Shown: piece by piece, positions 24,150 to 32,698 of the stretch
How positions within the stretch are numbered: position 1 is the stretch's first letter
Layout: the number at the start of each line of letters is the position of its first letter
Assembly: GCF_900186865.1 (NCBI RefSeq)
Contig: NZ_LT906480.1
Location: 2,312,001 to 2,376,000, forward strand
Direction: 5' to 3'
Origin: Stenotrophomonas maltophilia
Lineage (GTDB): Bacteria; Pseudomonadota; Gammaproteobacteria; Xanthomonadales; Xanthomonadaceae
DNA: 64,000 bases
Translations under genes and position numbers: made by a program
Notes under the pieces: generated by a model
Database searches by the model: none
Seen by the model: the letters and a program-made list of their open reading frames with translations, nothing else
What the model was told of the DNA's origin: nothing

Positions 24150-24278
24150 GCAGGGGCGGGGCCTTAAGGTGCTTGCCTCCATCGTATCTCCACAGTTCCT
24201 CCATCGAAACCCCATCATCGCCCCGCAGACTGCACGCTTCAGAACCTATCAGCCGCCCGCGCGGCATTGTGCACAGCA

Positions 24279-25424
24279 ATGAGAACCTTCAGGACTCCGG
24301 TCGCGTTGATCGCGGCCCTCGCCCTGGCCATGACGGCCTGCTCCGCCCCCGAAGCCACGCCCGAAGCGGCACCGCGCGTCAGCGTGGTCACGGTCGGCCC
24401 GCAGGTCGTGCAGCGCGATGACGAACTGCCCGGCCGCGTGGCCGCCGTACGCACCGCACAGATCCGTGCCCAGGTGGGCGGCATCGTGCAGCGCCGGCTG
24501 TTTGAGCAGGGTGCGGAAGTGCGCGCCGGCCAGGCCCTGTTCCAGATCGATCCGGCGGCGTTCCGTGCCGACGTTGACTCGGCACTGGCCGCGCTGCAGC
24601 GCAGTGAGGCCGCCTTGGGCCGCAGTCGCGTGCAGTCGCAGCGCCTGCATGCGCTGGCGGCCGCGCAGGCGGTCAGCCAGCAGCACCGCGACGATGCCAG
24701 TGCCGAGTACGAACAGGCCCGTGCCGCGGTGAACGAGGCGCGCGCGATCCTGGCCCGCCGCCAGCTCGACCTGCGCTATGCAACGGTCAGTGCACCGATT
24801 GCCGGTCGCATCGACCAGGCCCTGGTGACCGAAGGTGCACTGGTCGGCGTGGCCGATGCCGAGCCGATGGCGGTGGTGCAGCAGATCGACCAGGTCTACG
24901 TCGATGTGCGCCAGCCAGCGGCGCAGCTCGAGTCGCTGCAACGCAGTGCCGGTGGCGGCGAGCTGCCGGTGACGATCATCGGTGCGGCCGGCAAGCCACT
25001 GCCCGAACGTGGCCAGATGCTGTTCTCCGGTATCAATGTCGATGCGCGCACCGGTGATGTGATCCTGCGCATCCTGGTCGACAACCCGCAGCGCCAGCTG
25101 CTGCCCGGCATGTACGTGCGCGCGAAGGTGCCGCGGGGTGCGCCGGCCAGCGCACTGACCGTGCCACAGCAGGCCGTGCTGCGCAGTGCCGGTGGCCAGG
25201 CCTATGCCTGGGTGATCGGTGGCGATGGCAAGGCGGTGATCCGCACGCTGGAAGTGGACGGTAGTGTCGATCGCCAATGGCTGGTGCGCACCGGCCTGAA
25301 GGCGGGCGAAAAGGTGGTGGTCGAAGGCCAGGAGCGCCTGCAGGAAGGCGTGGTGGTCGATGCGCGCGACTGGCAGATGCCGGTCGCCAGCGCCGGCGCG
25401 GTGCAGGCCGGCAGCAAGGGCTGA
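24279..25424 (+). CDS. smeY: RND efflux periplasmic adaptor (membrane fusion protein)
   Basis: HlyD/AcrA-type adaptor of 381 aa that bridges the inner-membrane RND pump and an outer-membrane channel. It is a lipoprotein with lipobox LAMTAC near residue 20. Lipoyl halves appear as RAQVGGIVQRRLFEQGAEVRAG and the beta-barrel region follows (SAPIAGRIDQALVTEGALVG). The ATG at 24279 is preferred; a GTG at 24267 is possible. The RND gene follows after 36 nt. No outer-membrane factor gene is present downstream, as reported for smeYZ, so it must use an unlinked channel. Confidence 0.85.
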   Translation: MRTFRTPVALIAALALAMTACSAPEATPEAAPRVSVVTVGPQVVQRDDELPGRVAAVRTAQIRAQVGGIVQRRLFEQGAEVRAGQALFQIDPAAFRADVDSALAALQRSEAALGRSRVQSQRLHALAAAQAVSQQHRDDASAEYEQARAAVNEARAILARRQLDLRYATVSAPIAGRIDQALVTEGALVGVADAEPMAVVQQIDQVYVDVRQPAAQLESLQRSAGGGELPVTIIGAAGKPLPERGQMLFSGINVDARTGDVILRILVDNPQRQLLPGMYVRAKVPRGAPASALTVPQQAVLRSAGGQAYAWVIGGDGKAVIRTLEVDGSVDRQWLVRTGLKAGEKVVVEGQERLQEGVVVDARDWQMPVASAGAVQAGSKG

Positions 25425-25460
25425 GCCTCTACCGGGCCGGTCCCTCCAGGAAAATCCAAC

Positions 25461-28400
25461 ATGGCACGTTTCTTCATCGATCGCCCGGTGTTCGCCTGGG
25501 TGCTGGCGATCTTCATCATCCTGGCCGGTGTGCTGGCGATCCCGCGGCTGGCGGTGGAGCGCTATCCGGCGGTTGCCCCGCCCAGCGTCAGCATCTATGC
25601 CAGTTACCCGGGTGCGAGCCCGCAGACGCTGAATGACGCGGTGGTCGGCCTGATCGAGCGCGAGCTGTCCAGCGTCAAGCACCTGCTGTACTTCGAGTCG
25701 TCGGTGGACACGTCCGGCGAAGCCTCGATCACCGCCACCTTCAAGCCGGGCACCAACCCGGAGCTGGCGCAGGTGGACGTGCAGAACCGGATCAAGGCGA
25801 TCGAGCCGCGCCTGCCGCGCAGCGTGCGCCAGAACGGCCTGTTCGTAGAGGCCGCCGATTCCGGCTTCCTGATGCTGGTCGGCCTGCGTTCGCCGGATGC
25901 CAGCGTCAGCGAGGCCGCACTGGGCGACTTCATGGCGCGCAACATCATCGAGGAGCTGCGCCGCATCGATGGCGTCGGCCGCGTGCAGCTGTTCGGTGCC
26001 GAACAGGCGATGCGCGTGTGGCTGGACCCGACCCGGTTGACCGGCTATGGGCTGACCATGGGTGACGTGGCCGCTGCCATCGAGCAGCAGAACCTGGAGA
26101 TCTCGCCGGGGCGCATCGGCGATTCTCCGGGTGTTCCGGGCCAGCGCATCACCGTGCCGCTCAGCGCCGATGGCCAGTTGTCCACGCCGGAACAGTTCGC
26201 TGCCATCGTGCTGCGCGCCGGGGCCGACGGCTCGCGGGTGGTGCTGGGCGATGTCGCCCGCGTCGAGCTGGGCGCGCAGAGCTATGCCTGGGGCACCCGC
26301 GAGGATGGCCATCCGGCCACCGCCGCCGGCGTGCAGCTGCGTCCTGGCGCGAACGCGGTTCGCACCGCGTCGGCGGTGCGCGAGCGCATGGCCGAGCTGG
26401 CGCCGCTGCTGCCGCGCGGCGTGGAATCGAGCATTCCGTTCGACACCGCGCCGTTCGTCAAGATCTCGATCCAGAAGGTGGTGCAGACGCTGCTGGAGGC
26501 GATGCTGCTGGTGTTCGCAGTGATGTACCTGTTTCTGCAGAACTGGCGCTACACGCTGATTCCAGCGCTGGTCGCACCGATCGCGTTGCTGGGCACCTTC
26601 GCGGTGATGCTGGCGCTGGGCTTCTCGATCAACGTGCTGACCATGTTCGGCATGGTGCTGGCAATCGGCATCATCGTCGACGACGCCATCGTGGTGGTCG
26701 AGGGCGTGGAACGGATCATGGCCGAGGAAGGCCTGCCGCCGCGCGAGGCCACCATCAAGGCGATGCGCGAACTGACCGGTGCGGTGATCGGCATCACCCT
26801 GGTGCTGACTGCGGTGTTCATTCCGATGGCGCTGGCCAGCGGCTCGGTGGGCGCGATCTACCGCCAGTTCACCGTGGCGATGGCGGTGTCGATCCTGTTC
26901 TCGGCGCTGCTGGCATTGAGCCTGACGCCGGCGCTGTGCGCGACCCTGCTGCGCCCGAACACCCATGGCCACCATGGTCGGGGCGGTCTGTTCGGCGCCT
27001 TCAATCGTGGCTTCGAACGGATGACCGGGCGCTACCAGCGTGGCGTGGCGTCGGTGCTGCAGCGGAGCGGGCGGGTCATGGGCGTGTTCGCGGCTCTGGT
27101 GGCGGCGCTGCTGCTGGGCCTGCACTGGCTGCCGGGCGCCTTCCTGCCGGAAGAGGACCAGGGCTACTTCATGACCTCGATCCAGCTGCCGGCCGAAGCC
27201 ACCGCCGAACTCACGCTGGCCGTGGTCGAAGCCTACGAACGGCACGTGGCGTCACGCCCGGGCATCGGCTCCAACCAGTCGATCCTCGGCTACAGCTTCT
27301 CGGGTTCCGGCCCGAGCGCGGCGCTGACCTACACCATGCTGAAGGATTGGGGCGAGCGTGCAGGGGCTACCGCGGCCGGCGAAGTGGAGGCCGCGCAGAA
27401 GGCGATGGCGACGATTGCCGAGGGCGAGGTGATGAGCGTGATGCCGCCGGCCATCGACAGCCTGGGCCGTTCGTCCGGCTTCTCGCTGGCCCTGCAGGCG
27501 CGTACCGGGCAGAGCCAGGCCGAACTTCGTGCGGCCCTGCAGCAGCTGCTGAAGCTGGCCGAAGCCAGCCCGCTGCTGTCGGAGGTGCATGCCGATGGCC
27601 TGCCGGCAGGTACCAGCGTGCGGCTGGACATCGACCGCGCCAAGGCCGAGGCGATGGGCGTGGGGTTCGAGCAGATCAGCAGCACGCTGTCGGCGGCGAT
27701 GGGCTCGCAGTACGTCAACGACTTCCCCAACAAGGGGCGGCTGCAGCAGGTGATCCTGCAGGCTGATGCACCCCACCGGATGGAGCTGGAGGACGTGCTG
27801 AAGCTGTACGTGCGCAACAGCGAAGGCGGCATGGTGGCGTTGTCGGAGCTGGTGACGCCGCACTGGACCGAGGCGCCGCTGCAGCTGCAGCGCTATCTCG
27901 GCTTCCCGGCGCTGAACCTGTCCGGCGCACCGGCCTCCGGCGTGTCGACCGGCCAGGCCATGGCGGAGATGGAGCGGTTGGCGGAGAAGCTGCCGTCCGG
28001 CTTTGCCCTGCAGTGGACCAGCCAGTCGCTGCAGGAGCGGGAGTCCGGTGCGCAGGCGCCGTGGTTGCTGCTGTTGTCGATGCTGGTGGTGTTCCTGGTG
28101 CTGGCGGCACTGTACGAGAGCTGGTCGATCCCGCTGGCGGTGATGCTGGTGGTGCCGCTGGGTCTGCTCGGTGCGGTTGCTGCGGTGCTGTTGCGGGGCA
28201 TGCCCAACGACGTGTTCTTCAAGGTCGGCATGATCACCGTGATCGGGCTGTCGGCGAAGAACGCGATCCTCATCGTCGAGTTCGCGCGCCAGCTGCAGCA
28301 GCAGGGTCGCGGCCTGGTTGAAGCGGCGCTGGAGGCGGCGCGGCTGCGCCTGCGGCCGATCGTGATGACCTCGTTGGCATTCGCGCTGGGCGTGGTGCCG

Positions 28401-28610
28401 CTGATGCTGGCGCAGGGCGCGTCGAAGGAAACCCAGCAGGCGATTGGAACCGGTGTGTTCGGCGGCATGGTCAGTGCGACGGTGCTGGCGGTGTTCTTCG
28501 TGCCGGTCTTCTATGTAGTGGTGCAGGGCGCGCGGCAGTGGATCGCGCAACGCCTGCGCAGGCGCCGGCCGATGCCGGAAGGATCCGTGGATGGAACGGG
28601 ACATCGTTGA
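25461..28610 (+). CDS. smeZ: RND multidrug efflux pump (HAE1 type)
   Basis: Inner-membrane drug/proton antiporter of 1049 aa, an AcrB-like hydrophobe/amphiphile exporter. The N-terminus MARFFIDRPVFAWVLAIFIILAG is typical, TM4 carries the proton-relay Asp pair in GIIVDDAIVVVEG near residue 405, and the conserved FFKVGMITVIGLSAKNAILIVEFA is near 930. AGGA lies shortly before the ATG. It is coupled with the adaptor gene upstream and a small gene overlapping its end. In S. maltophilia SmeYZ contributes to aminoglycoside tolerance; I assign the name from the divergent two-component genes and absence of an OMP gene, so other RND systems are possible. Confidence 0.85.
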   Translation: MARFFIDRPVFAWVLAIFIILAGVLAIPRLAVERYPAVAPPSVSIYASYPGASPQTLNDAVVGLIERELSSVKHLLYFESSVDTSGEASITATFKPGTNPELAQVDVQNRIKAIEPRLPRSVRQNGLFVEAADSGFLMLVGLRSPDASVSEAALGDFMARNIIEELRRIDGVGRVQLFGAEQAMRVWLDPTRLTGYGLTMGDVAAAIEQQNLEISPGRIGDSPGVPGQRITVPLSADGQLSTPEQFAAIVLRAGADGSRVVLGDVARVELGAQSYAWGTREDGHPATAAGVQLRPGANAVRTASAVRERMAELAPLLPRGVESSIPFDTAPFVKISIQKVVQTLLEAMLLVFAVMYLFLQNWRYTLIPALVAPIALLGTFAVMLALGFSINVLTMFGMVLAIGIIVDDAIVVVEGVERIMAEEGLPPREATIKAMRELTGAVIGITLVLTAVFIPMALASGSVGAIYRQFTVAMAVSILFSALLALSLTPALCATLLRPNTHGHHGRGGLFGAFNRGFERMTGRYQRGVASVLQRSGRVMGVFAALVAALLLGLHWLPGAFLPEEDQGYFMTSIQLPAEATAELTLAVVEAYERHVASRPGIGSNQSILGYSFSGSGPSAALTYTMLKDWGERAGATAAGEVEAAQKAMATIAEGEVMSVMPPAIDSLGRSSGFSLALQARTGQSQAELRAALQQLLKLAEASPLLSEVHADGLPAGTSVRLDIDRAKAEAMGVGFEQISSTLSAAMGSQYVNDFPNKGRLQQVILQADAPHRMELEDVLKLYVRNSEGGMVALSELVTPHWTEAPLQLQRYLGFPALNLSGAPASGVSTGQAMAEMERLAEKLPSGFALQWTSQSLQERESGAQAPWLLLLSMLVVFLVLAALYESWSIPLAVMLVVPLGLLGAVAAVLLRGMPNDVFFKVGMITVIGLSAKNAILIVEFARQLQQQGRGLVEAALEAARLRLRPIVMTSLAFALGVVPLMLAQGASKETQQAIGTGVFGGMVSATVLAVFFVPVFYVVVQGARQWIAQRLRRRRPMPEGSVDGTGHR

Positions 28611-28983
28611 AGACCTGCATGAGCGGCAGTTGGCAGCGCTGGAACAGCGCCTGCGGCAGGCATTGCTGGATGACGACCACGATGCGCTGACCGCGCTGGT
28701 ATCGCCGGCATTGTTCATGATGGACGGGCAGGGCGGACGCTTGCTCGACCTGCCCTGGCTGGGCAACTGGCTGGCCGGAAACCTGCACGTGCGCAGCCTG
28801 CAGTCGTACGCGGTGGAAACGCTGCTGTGCGGACGCCTGGCATTGTTGTCCAGCGACGTGCGCTTGTCGGTGCGCGGGCAGGGCCAGGAGCGCGAGCTGA
28901 AACTGCGCCTGCTGCGGGTGTGGACCTGCAGTTCCGGCGAAAGCGGCGCGCAGTTGTTGTCGATGGCGGTACTGGCCGCATGA
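28591..28983 (+). CDS. Small NTF2/SnoaL-like protein overlapping the RND gene
   Basis: Cytoplasmic protein of 130 aa with no signal peptide. It begins within the last 20 nt of the RND gene, so translation is probably coupled to it. The pattern (an N-terminal helix with LEQRLRQALLDDDHDALTALVSPALFMMDGQG, then beta-rich stretches such as VETLLCGRLALLSSDVRLSV) resembles the NTF2-like DUF4440/SnoaL fold. No catalytic residues are evident. Its overlap suggests a role tied to efflux-operon expression, but nothing in the sequence shows what. Confidence 0.6.
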   Translation: MERDIVEDLHERQLAALEQRLRQALLDDDHDALTALVSPALFMMDGQGGRLLDLPWLGNWLAGNLHVRSLQSYAVETLLCGRLALLSSDVRLSVRGQGQERELKLRLLRVWTCSSGESGAQLLSMAVLAA

Positions 28984-29066
28984 GTGCGGTCAGGCCGCTT
29001 TCAGGCCCCGCTCACCGACAGGTGGTAGGGTCGAGCCTCTCTGTAGTGTCGACAAGGAGTCGAGCC

Positions 29067-29759
29067 ATGCGTGTAGTTCCCAGTCTGTTGGCAGCCTCCC
29101 TCGGGTTGGTGCTGGCCGCGTGCCAGCCGGCCCAGCCGCCCGCTGCGAGCGGCAATGATGCCGCGCCTGCCGCGCCGCAGCCGAGCGCCAGCACCGAAGG
29201 TGGCAGCGAGACCACCTACCAGTGTGGTGATCTGAGCGTGCGCGCGACCTTCAATGGCGAGGATGCGGCCACGGTGGTGATCGGCGAACGCACCTTCGCC
29301 ATGAGCTCCGAGCGTGCGGCGTCGGGTGCCAAGTACGGCGATGGCAAGGGCAACAGCTTCTGGACCAAGGGCAGCGATGACGGCCTGTTGAGCCTGAAGG
29401 GCGAAGCCGATCGGGAGTGCCATGCAGTCGAAGCCACTGAAGGCGATGGCAGCGCCGGCAATGCCGCGTTCCGTGCCACCGGCAATGAGCCGGGCTGGCT
29501 GGCGGTTGTCGACGGCGACACGCCGGGCCTGCAGGTGGAAGTGGATTACGGTGAGCGTCGTTTCGATGTCGCCAAGCCCACCGCAGGTGCTGACGGCTGG
29601 AGTGGCAAGGCGTCTGATGGCACCGACGTCAAGCTCAGCTTCCAGCGCACGATCTGCCAGGACGACATGAGTGGCGAGGCGTTCGAGGCCAAGGTGAACC
29701 TGACCATCGGCACCCGCCAGTACCACGGCTGCGGCAATTTCGGCGCGAAGCAGCCGTAA
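29067..29759 (+). CDS. Lipoprotein with MliC-like and COG3650-like domains
   Basis: Lipoprotein of 230 aa starting at the ATG at 29067, after AAGGAG at 29054-29059. Lipobox is VLAAC, followed by a Pro/Ala-rich linker. Residues about 50-120 match the MliC/PliC lysozyme-inhibitor fold: TYQCGDLSVRATF, ASGAKYGDGKGNSFWTKG and a disulfide Cys in DRECHAVE. The remainder (FRATGNEPGWLAVVDGD ... FQRTICQDDMSGEAF ... YHGCGNFG) looks like the COG3650 domain often found with META/HslJ-type lipoproteins. It may protect peptidoglycan from host lysozyme; this is inference from the family. Confidence 0.75.
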   Translation: MRVVPSLLAASLGLVLAACQPAQPPAASGNDAAPAAPQPSASTEGGSETTYQCGDLSVRATFNGEDAATVVIGERTFAMSSERAASGAKYGDGKGNSFWTKGSDDGLLSLKGEADRECHAVEATEGDGSAGNAAFRATGNEPGWLAVVDGDTPGLQVEVDYGERRFDVAKPTAGADGWSGKASDGTDVKLSFQRTICQDDMSGEAFEAKVNLTIGTRQYHGCGNFGAKQP

Positions 29760-29766
29760 GCTACCT

Positions 29767-29836
29767 GTAGAGCCGAGCCACGCTCGGCTGCAGTCCCTGT
29801 CCAACGCACAGCAGCCGAGCGTGGGCTCGGTGCTAC
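29767..29836. repeat. SMAG-type palindrome pair, inverted
   Basis: GTAG at 29767-29770 with AGCCGAGC/GCTCGGCT (29771-29778/29782-29789), and a facing unit at 29813-29831 closed by CTAC at 29833-29836. The dimer lies between the convergent lipoprotein and efpL genes. Confidence 0.8.
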
Positions 29837-29913
29837 ACGACTGCTACATCCGATGGCCTGCCTGCGGCGAATGCGCCGCAGGCAGGGACAGGCAGCCGAT
29901 CAGCGCGAGGCGA

Positions 29914-30480
29914 TTAGTCGGCACGGCCCGCGAATTCGCCGGTGGCGGTGTTCACCAGCACGCGTTCGCCGTTGACGATGTACTCCGGCACCATGATCTC
30001 GATGCCGGTGTTGAGCTTGGCCGGCTTCGGGCGCTTGGTGGCGGTGCCACCCTTCAGTTCCGGCGGCGTCTCGATCACTTCCAGCACCACCGAGGCCGGC
30101 AGCTGGATCGCCACCGGCTGCTCGTCGATCACCTGCACGTAGATGCCGGTCAGGCCATCGGTGATGTAGCCAGCGTCGTCGCCGATCACGTCCGCGTCCA
30201 GGGTGTAGGGGGTGTAGTCCTCGTCATCGAGGAACACGAACGCGTCGCCGTCCTTGTACGAATAGGTGGACTGGCGGCGCAGCAGTTCGACCTCGACCAG
30301 GTTGTCGTCGGCATCGAAGCTGGCATCGAGCTTGTTGCCGCCCGGCACGCTGTACATGATGAAGCGGAAGCGGACGTTGCCGCCGCGACCCTGCGGCGAG
30401 CTGCGCTCGATGTCGCGGATCTGGTACACGCCGTTGTTGTACTCGACGACGTTGCCCTTCTTGATGTCGTTGGCTTTCAT
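29914..30480 (-). CDS. efpL: Elongation factor P paralogue YeiP/EfpL
   Basis: EF-P-family translation factor of 188 aa with KOW-like, OB and C-terminal OB domains. It is the YeiP/EfpL type rather than canonical EF-P. The domain I loop reads SSPQGRGG with Arg near residue 32 where EF-P has the modified Lys, the middle has [23 protein letters not shown], and it ends in GRAD like E. coli YeiP. EfpL has recently been described as relieving polyproline-type ribosome stalls without post-translational modification. It starts 50 nt after the SDR gene stop on the same strand and could share its transcript. Confidence 0.88.
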   Translation of the reverse strand: MKANDIKKGNVVEYNNGVYQIRDIERSSPQGRGGNVRFRFIMYSVPGGNKLDASFDADDNLVEVELLRRQSTYSYKDGDAFVFLDDEDYTPYTLDADVIGDDAGYITDGLTGIYVQVIDEQPVAIQLPASVVLEVIETPPELKGGTATKRPKPAKLNTGIEIMVPEYIVNGERVLVNTATGEFAGRAD

Positions 30481-30530
30481 GGTGATCTAGGTCGTTGGGG
30501 GAGGGCGCCGTCCCGGCGCCCGGGGGGGAA

Positions 30531-31301
30531 TCACTTCGGAGCGAGGCGGGTAGCGCCGTCCAGGCGGATGGTCTCGCCGTTGAGGTAGGTGTTGCCGAGG
30601 ATGAAGCCGACCAGGCTGGCGAAGTCTTCCGGCTTGCCCAGGCGCGACGGGAACGGAATCGAGGCGGCCAGCGACTGCTGCACGGCCTCAGGCATGCCGT
30701 CGACCATCGGTGTCCAGAACACGCCCGGGGCGATGGTGTTGACGCGGATGCCGAAGCGCGACAGTTCGCGCGCCATCGGCAGCGTCATCGAGACCACGCC
30801 GCCCTTGCTGGCGGCATACGCGGCCTGGCCGATCTGGCCTTCATAGGCGGCGATGCTGGCGGTGTTGATGATCACGCCGCGCTCGCCGTCGGTGCCGGCC
30901 TCGTTGTGCTGCATGCGGTTGGCAGCGGCCTTGGCCACGTTGAAGCTGCCGACCAGGTTCACCATCACCGTGCCCTGGAAGCCGGCCAGCGGCATCGGGC
31001 CTTCCTTGCCCAGCACGCGGCCGGCGCCCAGGATGCCGGCGCAGTTCATCGCCACGTTCAGGCCGCCGAGGAAATCGTGGGCCTGGTCGATGGCCGCGGT
31101 CACCGCCGCCTCATCGCTGACGTTGACGTTGAAATAGCGGGCCCTGTCGGCACCCAGCCCGGCAATGGCGGCAGCGCCCTTGTCGTCGTTGAGGTCGAAC
31201 AGGGCCACCTTGCCGCCCTGGGCGACGAGGTGCTGGGCCACGGCCAGGCCGAGGCCGGAGACGCCGCCAGTGATCACGGCACGTACGGAAGACAGCTGCA
31301 T
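30531..31301 (-). CDS. SDR, 3-hydroxyacyl-CoA dehydrogenase type 2-like
   Basis: Short-chain dehydrogenase of 256 aa resembling HSD17B10/FadB2-type enzymes. The NAD-binding motif is TGGVSGLGLAVA near residue 11, with acidic DLNDDKG selecting NAD. NCAGILG follows, then catalytic Ser in IINTASIAAYEG and the YxxxK pair in QAAYAASKGGV near 163. The neighbourhood of mvaB and an enoyl-CoA hydratase gene suggests branched-chain or short-chain acyl-CoA oxidation. A strong hairpin separates it from mvaB, so it likely has its own promoter. Confidence 0.85.
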   Translation of the reverse strand: MQLSSVRAVITGGVSGLGLAVAQHLVAQGGKVALFDLNDDKGAAAIAGLGADRARYFNVNVSDEAAVTAAIDQAHDFLGGLNVAMNCAGILGAGRVLGKEGPMPLAGFQGTVMVNLVGSFNVAKAAANRMQHNEAGTDGERGVIINTASIAAYEGQIGQAAYAASKGGVVSMTLPMARELSRFGIRVNTIAPGVFWTPMVDGMPEAVQQSLAASIPFPSRLGKPEDFASLVGFILGNTYLNGETIRLDGATRLAPK

Positions 31302-31363
31302 TGAACGGTCCTGCAGGTTCGAGAACCGCCGATTCTAACGGAAGCCGCGACCGCCGCTGTTGT

Positions 31364-31396
31364 GCACTGCGCCGCCTTTGCGGGGCGGCGCAGTGC
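31364..31396 (-). terminator. 13-bp hairpin after mvaB
   Basis: Perfect inverted repeat with arms 31364-31376 and 31384-31396 and a 7-nt loop, 5 nt after the mvaB stop codon on the minus strand. No U-tract follows, but stem strength makes a transcription end or processing site likely. It isolates the SDR-efpL genes from the upstream mvaB group. Confidence 0.55.
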
Positions 31397-31401
31397 GGCG
31401 G

Positions 31402-32298
31402 TCAACCGGCGGCGGCCAGCGCTTGCCCGGTGCGGCTGGCGGTGGCGCGGCCGAGCAGGCCGGCCAGCCAGCGGCCGGTCTCGGCCAGTGCCGGCAGGTC
31501 CACGCCGCTGTCCAGGCCGAGGCCCTGCAGCAGGTAGACCACGTCTTCGCTGGCCACATTGCCGCTGGCGCCCTTGGCATACGGGCAGCCACCGGCACCC
31601 GACACCGCGCTGTCGACCACGCGCACGCCTGCTTCCAGGCAGGTGGCGATGTTGGCGATGGCCTGGCCGTAGGTGTCGTGGAAGTGCACGGCCAGTGCTT
31701 CCATCGGAATCTCGGCAGCGACCGCCTGCAGCATCGCCCGTGCCTTGCGTGGGGTGCCGACGCCGATAGTGTCGCCCAGCGAGATTTCGTAACAGCCCAT
31801 CTGGTGCAGGGCGCGTGCAACGCGCACCACATCAGCCAGCGGCACTTCGCCCTGGTAGGGGCAGCCGAGCACGGTGGAGACGTAGCCGCGCACGCGCACG
31901 CCATCGGCGGCGGCACGGCGCAGGATCGGCTCGAAGCGCGCCAGCGATTCATCGATGCCGGCATTGGTATTGGTGCGGTTGAACGCCTCGGACGCGGCGG
32001 TGAACACCGCCACTTCCTCCACGCCCACCGCACGGGCGCGGTCGTAGCCTTGTTCGTTCGGCACCAGTACCGGGTAGTGGATGCCGGGCCGGCGCTGGAT
32101 GCCGGCGTAGACCTCGGCGGCATCGGCCAGCTGCGGGATCCACTTCGGGCTGACGAAGCTGGTCGCCTCGATGCTGCGCAGGCCGGTGGCCGACAGGCGG
32201 TTGATCAGTTCGATCTTGTCGCCGGTGGAGACCGACTGCTTTTCGTTCTGCAGGCCGTCACGCGGCCCGACCTCGACGATGCGGACGTAGTCGCTCAT
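31402..32298 (-). CDS. mvaB: Hydroxymethylglutaryl-CoA lyase
   Basis: HMG-CoA lyase of 298 aa, a TIM-barrel enzyme that cleaves HMG-CoA to acetoacetate and acetyl-CoA at the end of leucine degradation. I start at the ATG at 32298 (MSDYVRIVEVGPRDGLQNEK), whose EVGPRDGLQNE is the catalytic N-terminal block. The metal-site HFHDTYGQAIAN occurs near residue 205, and the family cysteine loop is in AVSGAGGCPYAKGASGN near 235. The start overlaps the VOC gene stop by 4 nt (ATGA), so liuC-like, VOC and mvaB genes form one operon. Confidence 0.93.
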   Translation of the reverse strand: MSDYVRIVEVGPRDGLQNEKQSVSTGDKIELINRLSATGLRSIEATSFVSPKWIPQLADAAEVYAGIQRRPGIHYPVLVPNEQGYDRARAVGVEEVAVFTAASEAFNRTNTNAGIDESLARFEPILRRAAADGVRVRGYVSTVLGCPYQGEVPLADVVRVARALHQMGCYEISLGDTIGVGTPRKARAMLQAVAAEIPMEALAVHFHDTYGQAIANIATCLEAGVRVVDSAVSGAGGCPYAKGASGNVASEDVVYLLQGLGLDSGVDLPALAETGRWLAGLLGRATASRTGQALAAAG

Positions 32299-32696
32299 GC
32301 GGTTGCCCCATTGGCAGGGCGGTGGCAGACCGCCTCGATGTTGTTGCCATCCGGGTCCAGCACGAAGGCGCCGTAGTAGTCCGGGTGATACCACGGGCGC
32401 AGGCCCGGGGCGCCGTTGTCGCGGCCACCGGCGGCGAGGGCGGCGGCATGGAAGGCGTCCACCTGGTCGCGGCTGGCGCAGGCGAAGGCCACATGCACGC
32501 CATGGCTGGCGGTGCCACCATTGCCAAGCCAGAAGAACGGCTTGCCGTCGCTGCCGAAGCCGATGTGGTCGTGCGCGCCGGTCTGTTCGGCGGTCACTTC
32601 CATCACCACGCCGATCTGCAGCGGCGCCAGTGCCTGCAGGAAGAAGGCCTTGCTGCGCGCCAGGTCGGCGCTGGTCAAACCAAGATGATCGAGCAT
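32295..32696 (-). CDS. VOC-superfamily (glyoxalase-like) protein
   Basis: Vicinal oxygen chelate protein of 133 aa with two beta-alpha-beta-beta-beta units. It opens MLDHLGLTSADLARSKAFFLQAL with the first metal-ligand His region; further candidate ligands are in SHGVHVAFACASRDQVDAF and FVLDPDGNNIEAVCH, the typical last strand with an acidic ligand. It lies 2 nt after the enoyl-CoA hydratase stop and overlaps mvaB by 4 nt. It may act as an epimerase, lyase or glyoxalase on an acyl-CoA or aldehyde by-product, but this is unproven. Confidence 0.85.
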   Translation of the reverse strand: MLDHLGLTSADLARSKAFFLQALAPLQIGVVMEVTAEQTGAHDHIGFGSDGKPFFWLGNGGTASHGVHVAFACASRDQVDAFHAAALAAGGRDNGAPGLRPWYHPDYYGAFVLDPDGNNIEAVCHRPANGATA

Positions 32697-32698
32697 GT

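Noticed and set aside
24249..27245. A 998-codon minus-strand frame across the efflux genes.
   Set aside because: Antisense to clear MFP and RND genes with full family motifs; composition is His/Gln/Arg-rich shadow.
22357..28610. Assignment of the efflux locus as smeSR-smeABC.
   Set aside because: smeABC includes an outer-membrane factor gene (smeC) after the pump gene; here only a small unrelated gene follows, which fits smeYZ.
29054..29760. Possible HslJ/META-only lipoprotein assignment for the gene after the efflux locus.
   Set aside because: The middle part has the MliC pattern with YxC and ASGAKY, which fits a two-domain protein better.
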